A stretch of DNA of 64,000 bases from Planctomycetota bacterium (GCA_016200135.1 JACQFI010000084.1:1-64000), one strand, 5' to 3'. Positions 42,003 through 50,844 are shown, counted from the stretch's first letter. A program made the numbers and translations. Notes: a model not told the origin generated them from the sequence alone.

Positions 42003-43454
42003 TCAGGTAGCCGGAGAAGAAGCGTTGGCGGGCGTATCCTGCGCTTGAGACGCCACATGAACCGAAGCCTGCGCCGGAACGGCGGGCACGCTCGTACTGC
42101 CCGCGGCCGGGAGGTGAACCGGCGCCATGTCTTCCATCCGGCGCAGTCTCAGTTCGAGCCGCTTCTCGAGGTCCATAAAAGCCCAGCGGGCGCGCAAGCC
42201 CACCAGCGCAAGCACGTAGGTGGCCCAGAGGGGCAGCAAAATGCCGACGACGATGGGATAGCTGGGCAGGGCCGGATACGGATCGAACAGCAGCAGGAAA
42301 AGCAAGGCTGCGAGCAGACCCGTCGCCAGTCCGTGCGCGGCCATAAAGAGCGGCGGCAGGCGCAGGTGCCGCGCCCTCAGCGGTGGCCGCGTGAAGAAGA
42401 TCCCGAGCGTTCCCCCGCCCAGCAGGAAGAGCACCAGTCCGATGCTCGCTTCGCTTCCCGCCATCCAGGTGGTCATGCTGGAGGCGCTACGGCTAAAGGC
42501 GATCCGGTCCATGACCCAGAGAAGAACCACAAGCCCCACCACAGCTCCGGCCAAGCCGAGCGAGATCGCCATGCCGGTCTCGGGCGCGGCATGCACCGCA
42601 GCTTGGCGCGCCGTGGTCTGAGCGCTCGCGGGCGACATGCCGTAGGCCGAGGTGCGCGGCAGCGAGACCACGCGCGGCGCATCCGCGTAGGGCACCGTCA
42701 TGAGCACGTCCTTGACGAATTCGGGCGGCAGCCGGTGCGCCGCGAAGGTCCGCGTCGCCAGGCTCATCACCTGCTTGACGGCCTCGTCCTCGCGCCGCGC
42801 GTCGGCATCGGTCTGAATGAACCGCTCCACGCGCATCCGCACCTCGTTGGAGACGCCCCCTTCCGCAAGTTCGACCGCAAAACCCAGCGCTTCGCGGCGG
42901 TCCGGCGGGAGCGCCTCGAGATCGGGCGGCGTGCGCGTGGGCCCCGCGAAGCCCGCGCGGAAGGACAGGTCCACGCAGACGGCGCGCAGAGACTTCACCA
43001 CCGAGAGCGCTTCGACTCCGTACAGGTCCGTAATGTCCTCGATCGAGAGGCCCTCGACGTAGCGCAGGAAGAAGATGCTCGCCTCGGGCAACGGACAATC
43101 GGCCAGCGCCTGCCGCAGCAGCCGCCGCCATTGGACTTTCTCCGTCTTCAGAACGCTGTGCTCTGCGCCTTCGGATTCATCTTCCACTAGCGGCGTGGCA
43201 GGGATGACTTTCGCCGCGCGTTCGACCGAGGCGGAGAGCAGGTCCAGGAAGCGTTCGGGTTCGGAGAGAACCGGAAGCTTGGCCGCAGCCATGGGCCAGG
43301 CGGCCTGTGCGATGCGCTGCGCCTGTGGAAAGCGCTTGCAATGCCGATAGGCCAGGGCGTATGTAAGTCCCTGGTAGCGCTCGATAAGCGAGCGTAACGC
43401 GGCGCGATCGGAACGGATCGCGCGATGGATGATTTGGAGGAGAACTTCGTTCAA
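42003..43454 (-). CDS. ECF sigma-factor-like protein fused to a multi-pass membrane domain
   Basis: The 483-residue protein begins like an ECF sigma factor: region-2-like sequence (LIERYQGLTYALAYRHCKRF) and a region-4-like HTH, with FFLRYVEGLSIEDITDLYGVEALSVVKSL. A linker follows, then about five hydrophobic segments in the second half (ISLGLAGAVVGLVVLLWVM, IGLVLFLLGGGTLGIFF, PLFMAAHGLATGLLAALLFLLLF, YPIVVGILLPLWATYVLALVGL). A Pro/Ala/Ser-rich tail ends it. The start is TTG with GAGG 7 bases ahead. Region 2 is degenerate, so promoter recognition is uncertain. It may be a membrane-bound transcription regulator. Endonuclease V follows directly. Confidence 0.75.
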   Translation of the reverse strand: MNEVLLQIIHRAIRSDRAALRSLIERYQGLTYALAYRHCKRFPQAQRIAQAAWPMAAAKLPVLSEPERFLDLLSASVERAAKVIPATPLVEDESEGAEHSVLKTEKVQWRRLLRQALADCPLPEASIFFLRYVEGLSIEDITDLYGVEALSVVKSLRAVCVDLSFRAGFAGPTRTPPDLEALPPDRREALGFAVELAEGGVSNEVRMRVERFIQTDADARREDEAVKQVMSLATRTFAAHRLPPEFVKDVLMTVPYADAPRVVSLPRTSAYGMSPASAQTTARQAAVHAAPETGMAISLGLAGAVVGLVVLLWVMDRIAFSRSASSMTTWMAGSEASIGLVLFLLGGGTLGIFFTRPPLRARHLRLPPLFMAAHGLATGLLAALLFLLLFDPYPALPSYPIVVGILLPLWATYVLALVGLRARWAFMDLEKRLELRLRRMEDMAPVHLPAAGSTSVPAVPAQASVHVASQAQDTPANASSPAT

Positions 43455-43742
43455 CGTAGGTCCTCGAGTGCCGCGCGGCGGGGCACGGTCAAGAGCTTAT
43501 ACGGGTCTATTACCCTTGTCGCAGCCAACCTTTCGGTGCATAAGGCAGCATGAATGCGAACCTCCAGACTCGCAAGAAGATAATCCGGTCAAGGTTTTGC
43601 CGGAAAGCTCGGAGATTATCGTTAACACTTACGACCACCATCGTTTGTGATGATTTTGCGCGAGTTCGACGTTGAGACGAACCGGACCTTTGATTAAGCT
43701 TTGCAGGCCGTTGCGAATAACATTCGGATCGAGGATCGAGAC

Positions 43743-44963
43743 ATGGCCATCCGGCGTAACTCCCCCAATCGTGGCATCACGCAGAAGGCGATCAACCTGC
43801 CCGATGCCGCCGCAAAAGCGGTGAAGGGTCCGTTCCGCGGCACCATGCAGGCGGGACCGGCCCGGCCGACGCGCGCGCATGGGCTCTCCGACGAGCACCA
43901 GGACCGCGGCCTGATCTACGTCGAAAAGACGATCTGGGACGACGCCATTAAAGAATTCCAGAAGTCCGTCGATCTCTCGCCCGACTTCTCCGAAGGCTGG
44001 AACAACCTCGGCCTCTGCTATCTCTACGTGGACCGCGTGGAGGAAGGCGTCAAGGCCATCAAGGAAGCGCTCAAGCATTACCCGGGCTGGCACCTGGCCC
44101 TGGCGAACTTGGGCTATGCGTACCAGAAAGCCGGCAAGACCGACCAGGCGCTCGAGTACTACAACCAGGCCGTTGCCAAGTTCCCCAAGAACCCGCAGAT
44201 CTGGGCCGCGCTGGGCGAAGCCCACGAGGCCGCCGGGAAGTCCGACCAGGCCATCGAGGCGTACAAGAACGCGCTCCAGCATGCCCCCAAGTACGACCTC
44301 GCCAATCACCGCATCGGGCTGCTGCTCGCCCGGCGCTCGGACTTCGACGAGGCGGAGAAGCATCTGAAGATCGCGCTCGAACTGAACCCCAAGGCCGCCG
44401 ACGCCGCCGGCGTGCTCGGCGCCATCAGCGCCCGCCGCGGCAACCTCGATTCCGCGCGCGAGTACTTCGAGATCGCCAAGTCGATCAAGCCCGACAAGGT
44501 CCCGCCGACCGCGGTGCGCGGCCTGGCGGCCATCGAGACCTACCAGAAGGGCATCGCGAGCGCACAGGACGAACTGCTTTCGCAGTTCCAGGACCTGCCT
44601 TCGATCGCCGAGTGCATGTACAACGCGGGGCTTTCGTACCTGAAGGCCGGCAACAACGACCAGGCCAAGTCGGCCTTCGAGAACGCCGCTCATGAAGACG
44701 AGAAATGGGCGGAGCCGCTGATGTACCTGGGCCTGATCGCGGCGATGCAGAAGCGCCCGCTCGAAGCCAAAAAGCATTGGGACAACGCGCGCAAGCTCGA
44801 TCCCAAGAATGGCCTGCTCGCCGAAGGTATCGGCCTTGCGTGTCTTGCGCTGGGCCTAGCTAAGGAAGCGGATAAGAACTTCGAAGAGGCCCGCAAGCTC
44901 GGCCGCACGGTCGCGGCGACGGTCCAGAGTTCCTCCGCCAGCTTGCCGGCGACGAAGGCGTAG
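43743..44963 (+). CDS. tetratricopeptide repeat protein
   Basis: The 406-residue protein has a short basic N-terminus without a signal peptide and then about ten TPR units: WDDAIKEFQKSVDLSPDFSEGWNNLG, GWHLALANLGYAYQKAGKTDQALEYYNQAV, and others through the C-terminus. A final piece is QKRPLEAKKHWDNARKLDPKNGLLAEGI. TPR proteins act as scaffolds; no partner is evident here. GAGG lies about 8 bases before the ATG. It ends convergent with the receiver-domain gene, separated by a strong bidirectional terminator. Confidence 0.85.
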   Translation: MAIRRNSPNRGITQKAINLPDAAAKAVKGPFRGTMQAGPARPTRAHGLSDEHQDRGLIYVEKTIWDDAIKEFQKSVDLSPDFSEGWNNLGLCYLYVDRVEEGVKAIKEALKHYPGWHLALANLGYAYQKAGKTDQALEYYNQAVAKFPKNPQIWAALGEAHEAAGKSDQAIEAYKNALQHAPKYDLANHRIGLLLARRSDFDEAEKHLKIALELNPKAADAAGVLGAISARRGNLDSAREYFEIAKSIKPDKVPPTAVRGLAAIETYQKGIASAQDELLSQFQDLPSIAECMYNAGLSYLKAGNNDQAKSAFENAAHEDEKWAEPLMYLGLIAAMQKRPLEAKKHWDNARKLDPKNGLLAEGIGLACLALGLAKEADKNFEEARKLGRTVAATVQSSSASLPATKA

Positions 44964-45064
44964 CGCGTAGGACCGTGGGGCGGGCGCCCCTGCCCGCCGG
45001 GTTGGACCACCACTAGCAAGGCGTAGAGCGTAGAGCCGGTTTCGATCTGCCTAAAATTATCATG

Positions 45065-45097
45065 AAAAAAAAGCCGCGGAGTCCGCGGCTTTTTTTT
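45065..45097. terminator. bidirectional Rho-independent terminator
   Basis: Eight A residues, a 7-bp stem (GCCGCGG, 45073-45079; CCGCGGC, 45083-45089) with a 3-base loop and eight T residues lie between the convergent TPR and receiver-domain genes. Confidence 0.92.
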
Positions 45098-45141
45098 CGC
45101 TCTACGCAATTACGCTCCACGCCGTCACGCTCTACGCGCCA

Positions 45142-46140
45142 TTATCCTTTCACCGCGCGATGCAGGCCGGATCCGCCTGGGCGGCGGAAGAGGGTCTGTT
45201 CGATCAGCGCCTGCAGTGCTTCGGCGCGATAGGGCCGCCGCAGCGCCACGTCGAAGAGGTCGGGGTCCGGACCGAAGTCGCGCCTCGAATAGATCGCCAG
45301 AATCGGCACTTCCTGCGTGACCGAATTGAGCCGCAGCGCGCTCGCCACGCGCGGACCTTGTCCCGTCCGGTAGCTCACGTCGAGGACAAAGAGCATCACG
45401 CGGTGCGCTACGGCCAGTTCGCACAGGTCTTTCACGTCGCCCGCGTTCTGGCAGGCTTCCGCGGGCAAACGCAGGCTGACGCCGGCGGGCGTGTTGCGCA
45501 TCACTTCGCGCACGACGGTCTCGTCGGGGTTGGGCTTCGGCCCGGGCGGGCCGACGATCACCGCGAAGCCCACGTTCTCAAGGATGCCCTTCAGGATCGC
45601 GGCGCGGGACTCGTCGTCGTCCAGGATCATGATCGACTGGCCGTCCGCGCGCAGGTTGCGAACCAGTTCCGTGCGCTTGAAGCGCTGCTCGCGCAGGCTG
45701 CGCAACGTCGGGATGCCCGCCTTATGCCACGCGTCCTCGATGGCTTCCTTGAGGATGCGGTTGATCTCCTTCAGCTCGCACCAGGCATCGTAGCCCGGCA
45801 CGTCGGGCTCGAAGTGAAACGTGTCGTGCCGGTCCACGCTGAAGACGAACTCGTCGTGAAAGTAGGACTCGACCAGCGCGACTTTCATGTGGGGATACGC
45901 GTCGTTTCCCAGCCGCAGCGCGAAAACGCGGGGCAGCGCGCCGCCTTGGATCGGCACGCTCTGCGGACCGCCGCTTAAGTCCTCGAACGGATGCTTGCCC
46001 GTCAGGATCTTGGGCAGATTCTCGTCCTCGGGAAATTTCGGCGCCTGGCGCTTGGAATCGGCTTTGCGGCGGTAGGCGTGCGCCCAATAGATATCGATCG
46101 CACGATTGAGCAGTTTGCCGTCGATCTGGTCCAGTTTCAT
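45142..46140 (-). CDS. response-regulator-like receiver-domain protein
   Basis: The 332-residue protein has an N-terminal domain of unknown type (about 1-150; it includes FHFEPDVPGYDAW) and a C-terminal receiver-like domain. The latter opens QSIMILDDDESRAAILKGILENVG, with the acidic pair, and has a possible phosphoacceptor in MLFVLDVSYRTG; a Lys/Arg-rich end region follows. A DNA-binding output domain was not seen. The ATG at 46140 (AGGA upstream) is preferred over a GTG at 46179. Its upstream region holds the 135-bp tandem repeats. Role is unknown, probably phosphorelay signalling. Confidence 0.7.
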   Translation of the reverse strand: MKLDQIDGKLLNRAIDIYWAHAYRRKADSKRQAPKFPEDENLPKILTGKHPFEDLSGGPQSVPIQGGALPRVFALRLGNDAYPHMKVALVESYFHDEFVFSVDRHDTFHFEPDVPGYDAWCELKEINRILKEAIEDAWHKAGIPTLRSLREQRFKRTELVRNLRADGQSIMILDDDESRAAILKGILENVGFAVIVGPPGPKPNPDETVVREVMRNTPAGVSLRLPAEACQNAGDVKDLCELAVAHRVMLFVLDVSYRTGQGPRVASALRLNSVTQEVPILAIYSRRDFGPDPDLFDVALRRPYRAEALQALIEQTLFRRPGGSGLHRAVKG

Positions 46141-46188
46141 AGCACCGTCCTGGTTGGCCGGAGTCTCTCCGGTTTTCACCCAGGTTCA

Positions 46189-46616
46189 AGTGCCATGCGA
46201 CACGGAGCTGCGCCTTCGTGGCTCCGCCATCCCTATGTAGCTCCGCCGTCCCGGCGGAGGTCGCAGCGGCGTCCCGTCGCTGCCGTGTGGTTGGAACGAA
46301 TTCCGGTAAACCATCGGCAGGACGCCGATGCTACGAAATTCCTGTGCCATGCGGCATCGGGCAGGCCCTACGTGGCTCCGCCGTCCCGGCGGAGGTCGCA
46401 GCGGCGTCCCGCCGCTGCCGTGTGGTTGGAACGAATTCCGGTAGACCATCGGCGGGACACCGATGCTACGAAATTCCTGTGCCATGCGGCATCGGGCAGG
46501 CCCTGCGTGGCTCCGCCGTCCCGGCGGAGGTCACAGCGGCGTCCCGCCGCTGCCGTGTGGTTTGAATGGATTCCGGTTAGACCAACGGCGGGACGCCGCT
46601 GCTACGTAATCCGCAG
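46189..46616. repeat. 135-bp tandem repeats, about 3 copies, hairpin-rich
   Basis: The anchor CTCCGCCGTCCCGGCGGAGG begins at 46241, 46376 and 46511, a period of exactly 135 bases; a degenerate leading copy starts near 46189. Each unit holds hairpins with a GTCCC-type loop: CTCCGCC/GGCGGAG, CAGCGGC/GCCGCTG and ATCGGC/GCCGAT. All copies lie between the receiver-domain gene and the membrane protein gene at 46639. Copies differ by a few substitutions. Open frames through the array look artefactual. Confidence 0.9.
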
Positions 46617-46638
46617 ATCCTTGCGGCCCGAGCCGCGT

Positions 46639-47889
46639 TCAGGGGGTCACCGTCTCGCGCTTGCGGCAGTCGTACAGGCGCATGGCGGCGGCCTGTTCGA
46701 GCACATCTACCTCCGCGCCCTTAAAGCCGCGCTGCCGGGCTTTCGCGCACTCGTCCAGGCAGCGTTCGAAAAGGGGAATCGCGAGCCGGATGTTCTTCTG
46801 GATGGAATCGAAGTCCGCCACGCGCGGGTCGGACTTGGCGTGGTACACGTTGGCCTGCTGAAAAGCATCGCGCGCCGCATTCAGCAGGGGATTCTTCTCC
46901 GGGAAATAGCGCGCGGAAGGCCCGGAGGTCCGGTCGGGCTGCCGGACGGCGACAGGCGCCGCCGGCTTCTTCGGCGCTGGGACCGGCGTTACAGTCCTGT
47001 TGGCAGGCGCGGCCACGCTGGACTTCTTCTCTCCGGCCAGGACTTGTTCCTTGGATTCTTCCACAAGCTTAACCGTGTCTTCCTTCGTCTCAGGCGCATT
47101 GCTGCCCAGGAGCTTCTTGAGGTCCTGCGACGCCCAGCTCACCGTCTCTTCGGTCTCGTTCGCCAGTTCCCGCTGCCCTTCCACGGAGGCCAGGTCCGAA
47201 GGCGGCCGGCCCGTGGCAACCCAGCGGCAGCAGAAGATCGCGATGAAGAGCGCCAGGAGCGTGCCCAGGACTTTAAAGACGAACCGCGTCCGCTTCGGCG
47301 CGTTCGGGTATGCAGCCTCGGCTTCGGTTCGTTGCGAACCGGAAGCTTTCACCAGTTCGCTGCCATCTACCTTAAGAATCACCGAGCGGCGCGCGCGGTT
47401 GGAATGGCGGCGCGGCAGGACCACCGTGCCTTCCGCTTTCTTCTCGACGGGCTCGGGCTTCTCCGCGACCGCGACCTCGGGAATGCCCGCATCTTCGGGT
47501 TCGAAGCGCTCCGCTTCCGGTGGATCCTTGAAGAGATCGCCTTCGCCTTGCGTCAGTTTAATGCGCGCTTTTTCCGCCAGCTCGCGGTCCTGCTGCTGCC
47601 GCTGAACGCTGCGCGTCTGCTCCTCGCGCCGCTTCTCATTCAGGACTTTCTGCAATTCATCCGAGCGGCCGCGGCCTTGAATGCTTGGCCCGGCCGGCGC
47701 GTCTTCACTCTTTTTCTCTACGTCTTTCTGCTCGTTGACCTTGAGCAGCATCTTGGCACGGAACAACCGGTCGCGCTCTTCCTTCAAGGCCGGGTCTTCA
47801 ATGCGCGTCCCCCGCCCTTTCCCGATCCGCCGCGTGAGCCGGCTGCTGCGAGTTCTGCCGTCCCGGATGCTCGCATGCTGTTCGCTCAT
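46639..47889 (-). CDS. bitopic membrane protein with charged cytoplasmic half
   Basis: The 416-residue protein has a long, charged, coiled-coil-prone N-terminal half (EELQKVLNEKRREEQTRSV-like, with a basic beginning), a single membrane segment at about 230 (VFKVLGTLLALFIAIFCCRWV) and a periplasmic part. That part is Pro/Ala-rich and then has FQQANVYHAKSDPRVADFDSIQK, similar to helical TPR-like domains. ATG 47889 is chosen with AAGGG about 10 bases upstream. No family is recognised. A near-palindrome at 47924-47946 lies just upstream of its start. Confidence 0.6.
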   Translation of the reverse strand: MSEQHASIRDGRTRSSRLTRRIGKGRGTRIEDPALKEERDRLFRAKMLLKVNEQKDVEKKSEDAPAGPSIQGRGRSDELQKVLNEKRREEQTRSVQRQQQDRELAEKARIKLTQGEGDLFKDPPEAERFEPEDAGIPEVAVAEKPEPVEKKAEGTVVLPRRHSNRARRSVILKVDGSELVKASGSQRTEAEAAYPNAPKRTRFVFKVLGTLLALFIAIFCCRWVATGRPPSDLASVEGQRELANETEETVSWASQDLKKLLGSNAPETKEDTVKLVEESKEQVLAGEKKSSVAAPANRTVTPVPAPKKPAAPVAVRQPDRTSGPSARYFPEKNPLLNAARDAFQQANVYHAKSDPRVADFDSIQKNIRLAIPLFERCLDECAKARQRGFKGAEVDVLEQAAAMRLYDCRKRETVTP

Positions 47890-47923
47890 GAAGCAAATCC
47901 CTTGAAGGTGAGCCCGAATCACG

Positions 47924-47946
47924 CGTTACCGTTGCAACAGGTAACG
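47924..47946. promoter_or_regulatory. 23-bp dyad (CGTTACC...GGTAACG), possible operator
   Basis: Arms CGTTACC (47924-47930) and GGTAACG (47940-47946) flank a palindromic GTTGCAAC core. It lies 35 bases ahead of the start of the membrane protein gene (minus strand) and about 220 bases from the lipoprotein gene on the plus strand. The TTGCAA core is common in LacI-type operators. No regulator can be named. Confidence 0.45.
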
Positions 47947-48164
47947 TCCAAGGCGTGGAAACTTTCGCCTATTCTTCCTGAATGCGAAGGAACCGAGGAT
48001 ATCATAACCACTTGCGAAGCCGTAAGATAAAAAATAGAAACCGTGGGCGCAACCTATTAGCACCTCCTCGCGCCGATCGCCGTGACCTCTGGCGCCGGTT
48101 TAGACGATACTGGCAGCCGTGCTCCGCGTTTGACGCGCGGCGCTAAAACGTTTAGGGGAGACGC

Positions 48165-49004
48165 ATGCTCGCGCGCACTTTGATGCTCCTGTTCGTGCTC
48201 TTGAGCCTCGCGGCCTTCACCGGTTGCGAGCGCCAAGTGCCTACGACCGATTACTTCCCCATGCGCGACGGCAATCGCTGGGAGTACCGCCTGCTCGACC
48301 ACGCGCGCCTGAAGGCCCTCGCGGCGGGCCAGACCGTGCCCACGGCGACGGAGCTCTCCGGCGCACAGCCCGCCGAAGAGAAAGACGAGACCGCCGAGCC
48401 CAAGGCTGAGGTGCTCGGAGACGAAGGAGCCCCCAAGCCCGCCGTGAAGCTGGCGCCCGCGCGCCGCGTGGCGCTGGTGCTTAAAGATGCCGTGGACGAG
48501 CTGACCTACCGTGCAACGTACGACAACTTCGAACAGGTCTGGTCGAAGCGCAGCGGCTATGTCGGTTCGCAGAACGCCGCCGGACGGCAGTACCTCCTGA
48601 TCCTCCCCCCGCATACGCGCTACCGCTGGGTGGTGACCGACGACCGGGGCTCAAACCTGTACTACGAGATCGAAGGGCAGCAAGACGTGGAGACGCCCGG
48701 CGGCGCGTTCAAGCAGTGCGCGGTGGCGCGCCAGGAATCGCACGACAAGCGCGAGATCTCGCGCTACTGGTTCGCTCCGGGCGTCGGCCTGGTGCGGCGC
48801 AGCAAGTACTATCGCGACGAGGAATTCTTCCGCCAGGAACTGGTCGCGTACGAAGTCCGCGCGTCGCTCCCCGCGGGACGCATGGCCGAAGAGCACGAGA
48901 TTCAGATGGCGCTTAAAGGCGGAAATCGCGGCGCGGAGCACCGGATGAAAGGCATGCGGCCCGAGCCCGCAGATAAGGAAAAGGAGGACGCCGAGAAGCG
49001 CTGA
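48165..49004 (+). CDS. lipoprotein of unknown function
   Basis: The 279-residue protein has a clear lipoprotein signal (LLFVLLSLAAFTGC, lipobox LAAFTGC) and the ATG is preceded by AGGGGAG. The mature part includes DYFPMRDGNRWEYRLLDHARLKAL, an Ala/Glu-rich spacer, then RYRWVVTDDRGSNLYYEIEG, YWFAPGVGLVRRSKYYRDE. This pattern resembles exported proteins that begin 'YFPLxxGNxWxY' and end with 'WFAPGVGLVR', seen widely in Planctomycetota and Acidobacteriota. It is probably anchored to the outer membrane. Function is unknown. Confidence 0.75.
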   Translation: MLARTLMLLFVLLSLAAFTGCERQVPTTDYFPMRDGNRWEYRLLDHARLKALAAGQTVPTATELSGAQPAEEKDETAEPKAEVLGDEGAPKPAVKLAPARRVALVLKDAVDELTYRATYDNFEQVWSKRSGYVGSQNAAGRQYLLILPPHTRYRWVVTDDRGSNLYYEIEGQQDVETPGGAFKQCAVARQESHDKREISRYWFAPGVGLVRRSKYYRDEEFFRQELVAYEVRASLPAGRMAEEHEIQMALKGGNRGAEHRMKGMRPEPADKEKEDAEKR

Positions 49005-49028
49005 ACGCCCAAGCCGCAAGCCACATTC

Positions 49029-49613
49029 CTAATAAATGTGGTACTTGTCCCGGTCGCCCTTGGCCCATATCGCCATCACGGCTCCGATGCCGCACGAAAA
49101 CAGCCATACAAGGAAGGCCGTCCTCGCACCGCCCCAATTCATGAAGTTGAAGATAAACCCGGCCAGCGAGGCGGCCACGGTTCCGCCGCCGTAGCGCAAA
49201 ATACCGCCAAGGGGCGAAGCCTCCCGCTTCGCGATCAGGAATCCGCTCAGTCCGCCCTGGGCCGCCATGAGCAAGAACGCGAGCCCGTCGCAGACGGGCA
49301 GGAAGATGCACCCTACCAAGGACAGGAAGGCGCCGGCGCACGCGCACTTGATCAGCCGTATGCGATAGCCGCGCTCAAAGGCCTCCGTGAGTTCGCGCGC
49401 CTTATCCTTCCGCGCCTGAATCGCCTGCTTGAGTTCCTCGGGCAGACGCGCGTAGGCTTCGGGCGTCAGGCTGATCGCATTCGGCGCAAAAACGGGCTCG
49501 ACGTACGCTTCATCGCGAGCCTGGCTTGTCTCTGGGAGCACTTTCTCCGGCTTGGCCGGCACCGGAGCGCTCGGCGCTTCAAACGCGAACGGGTCTTTTC
49601 GGTTCAGGTTCAT
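49029..49613 (-). CDS. small membrane protein
   Basis: The 194-residue protein has a soluble proline/glutamate-rich N-terminus (about 80 residues) with AYARLPEELKQAIQARKDKARELTEAF, then four hydrophobic segments (LIKCACAGAFLSLVGCIFLPV, LAFLLMAAQGGLSGFLIA, GTVAASLAGFIFNFMNWGG, AFLVWLFSCGIGAVMAIWA). It is convergent with the lipoprotein gene. No family recognised. Confidence 0.65.
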   Translation of the reverse strand: MNLNRKDPFAFEAPSAPVPAKPEKVLPETSQARDEAYVEPVFAPNAISLTPEAYARLPEELKQAIQARKDKARELTEAFERGYRIRLIKCACAGAFLSLVGCIFLPVCDGLAFLLMAAQGGLSGFLIAKREASPLGGILRYGGGTVAASLAGFIFNFMNWGGARTAFLVWLFSCGIGAVMAIWAKGDRDKYHIY

Positions 49614-49897
49614 CGGTTCTCTCTCCGCTCCATCAAACCCAGCCGCGTGTATTTTCGCAAGACGTGTACCGTGAAAACAGGAACCGTGTTCGCGCTACAT
49701 CCGTTCAATTCACCAACAACGTTGCCCGCTCGCACGAACCTCAATAACACTGTTAAATGCATAAACCTTAATGCTTAATACACTTATGAGAAACAGCCGC
49801 CTTTGGCATATCAAACGCTTTATACCTTTGCGAAGCGGCCGGACATGGATGCCTGGCCGAAAATCGAAGGGGCCTATCAAGGCAAAGGAGCAGGAAA

Positions 49898-50653
49898 ATG
49901 AAGACGAACATGAGCAAAACGATGGGTTGGATCTGCCTGGCGCTCGCACTCGCGACGCTTGCGGCCGCCCAGTCCGGTTCGGCGGCCGAGCCCATGGGCT
50001 CGACCACCAACCCCAGCACGGGTGAGACCATCTCCGTGTACAAGAACGCCGACGGCACGCACGATGTCGTGCACACCGACGCCGATGGCAACGAGATCTC
50101 CCGCGAGACCCACGGCAACGAGCCCGTCACCAAGCCCGACGGGACCAAGCAGCCCGACAGCGCTTCGACGAAGGACAGCGACGGGAACACGACCACCATT
50201 ACCCACAACGCCGACGGCTCCAAGAACAAGTCCGTCAAGGACAAGGACGGTAAGGAAACCTCGAACGAGAAGATCGAGAAGGAACCGGTGACAAAGGTCG
50301 AGAAGAACAAGGATCCCAAGGGCGGCTCGGGCGTCAATCCGGACAACGGCGTCAAGACCGAGGTCATCCTGAACGGCGACGGCACGAAGACCATTATCAT
50401 CACCAAAGGCGGCAAAGAGATGTACCGCGAGACGCTGAAGGTGAGCGATGAGATGAAGCAGGATGGCCAGGACCTGCAGGGCTTCCCGCCGATCCGCACG
50501 AGCGCCGTGTATAGCGCGCCGGAGCCCGTGTACGTCGAGCGCCGTGTGCTGGTCGTCGACCGCAGCCCGAGCTTCTCGATCGGCCTCGGCTTCGGGTTCG
50601 GGCACGAGCACCACAGCAAATGCGCCCCGCCCTGCCACAAGAAGTGCAAGTAA
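49898..50653 (+). CDS. secreted Asp/Gly/Thr-rich repeat protein
   Basis: The 251-residue protein has a signal peptide (TMGWICLALALATLAAAQSGSAA) and a mature region rich in short 'xxDGxxxxxxxDxDGxE' units (NADGTHDVV, TDADGNEIS, DSDGNTTTI, NADGSKNKS, DKDGKETS), then a Lys-rich segment. The C-terminal part (about 205-251) ends HEHHSKCAPPCHKKCK, with cysteines and histidines that could bind metal. The ATG follows AAAGGAG by 7 bases. A strong terminator lies after the stop. The role is unknown; extracellular or cell-surface location is inferred. Confidence 0.7.
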   Translation: MKTNMSKTMGWICLALALATLAAAQSGSAAEPMGSTTNPSTGETISVYKNADGTHDVVHTDADGNEISRETHGNEPVTKPDGTKQPDSASTKDSDGNTTTITHNADGSKNKSVKDKDGKETSNEKIEKEPVTKVEKNKDPKGGSGVNPDNGVKTEVILNGDGTKTIIITKGGKEMYRETLKVSDEMKQDGQDLQGFPPIRTSAVYSAPEPVYVERRVLVVDRSPSFSIGLGFGFGHEHHSKCAPPCHKKCK

Positions 50654-50676
50654 GCCTCAGCAGATCCATCCGCACC

Positions 50677-50718
50677 AGGACGCCCGGCGCTCGTACAGGC
50701 CGGGCGTCCTGCTTTCCT
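50677..50718 (+). terminator. Rho-independent terminator after the repeat protein gene
   Basis: A perfect 12-bp stem (AGGACGCCCGGC, 50677-50688, against GCCGGGCGTCCT, 50699-50710) with a 10-base loop and a GCTTTCCT tail, starting 24 bases after the stop codon. Confidence 0.85.
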
Positions 50719-50844
50719 CTCCCTGCCCTCAATTCGCGAAGAACGGTCAAAAACAGCTCCCAAAATCCGAGAAATGTATCAGGCTTGAGGTTTATGCCTT
50801 CTTACCGGAGTTCCCCAGACCGCGCCGCTTGAGGATCAACCACG

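Noticed and set aside
46189..46616. CRISPR array
   Set aside because: The units are 135 bases long, contiguous and nearly identical, with no short repeats separated by unique spacers and no cas genes nearby.
45991..48030. Plus-strand open frame of 679 codons through the 135-bp repeats
   Set aside because: Runs across the tandem repeats and on the complement of two supported genes; the repeated peptide is an artefact of the array.
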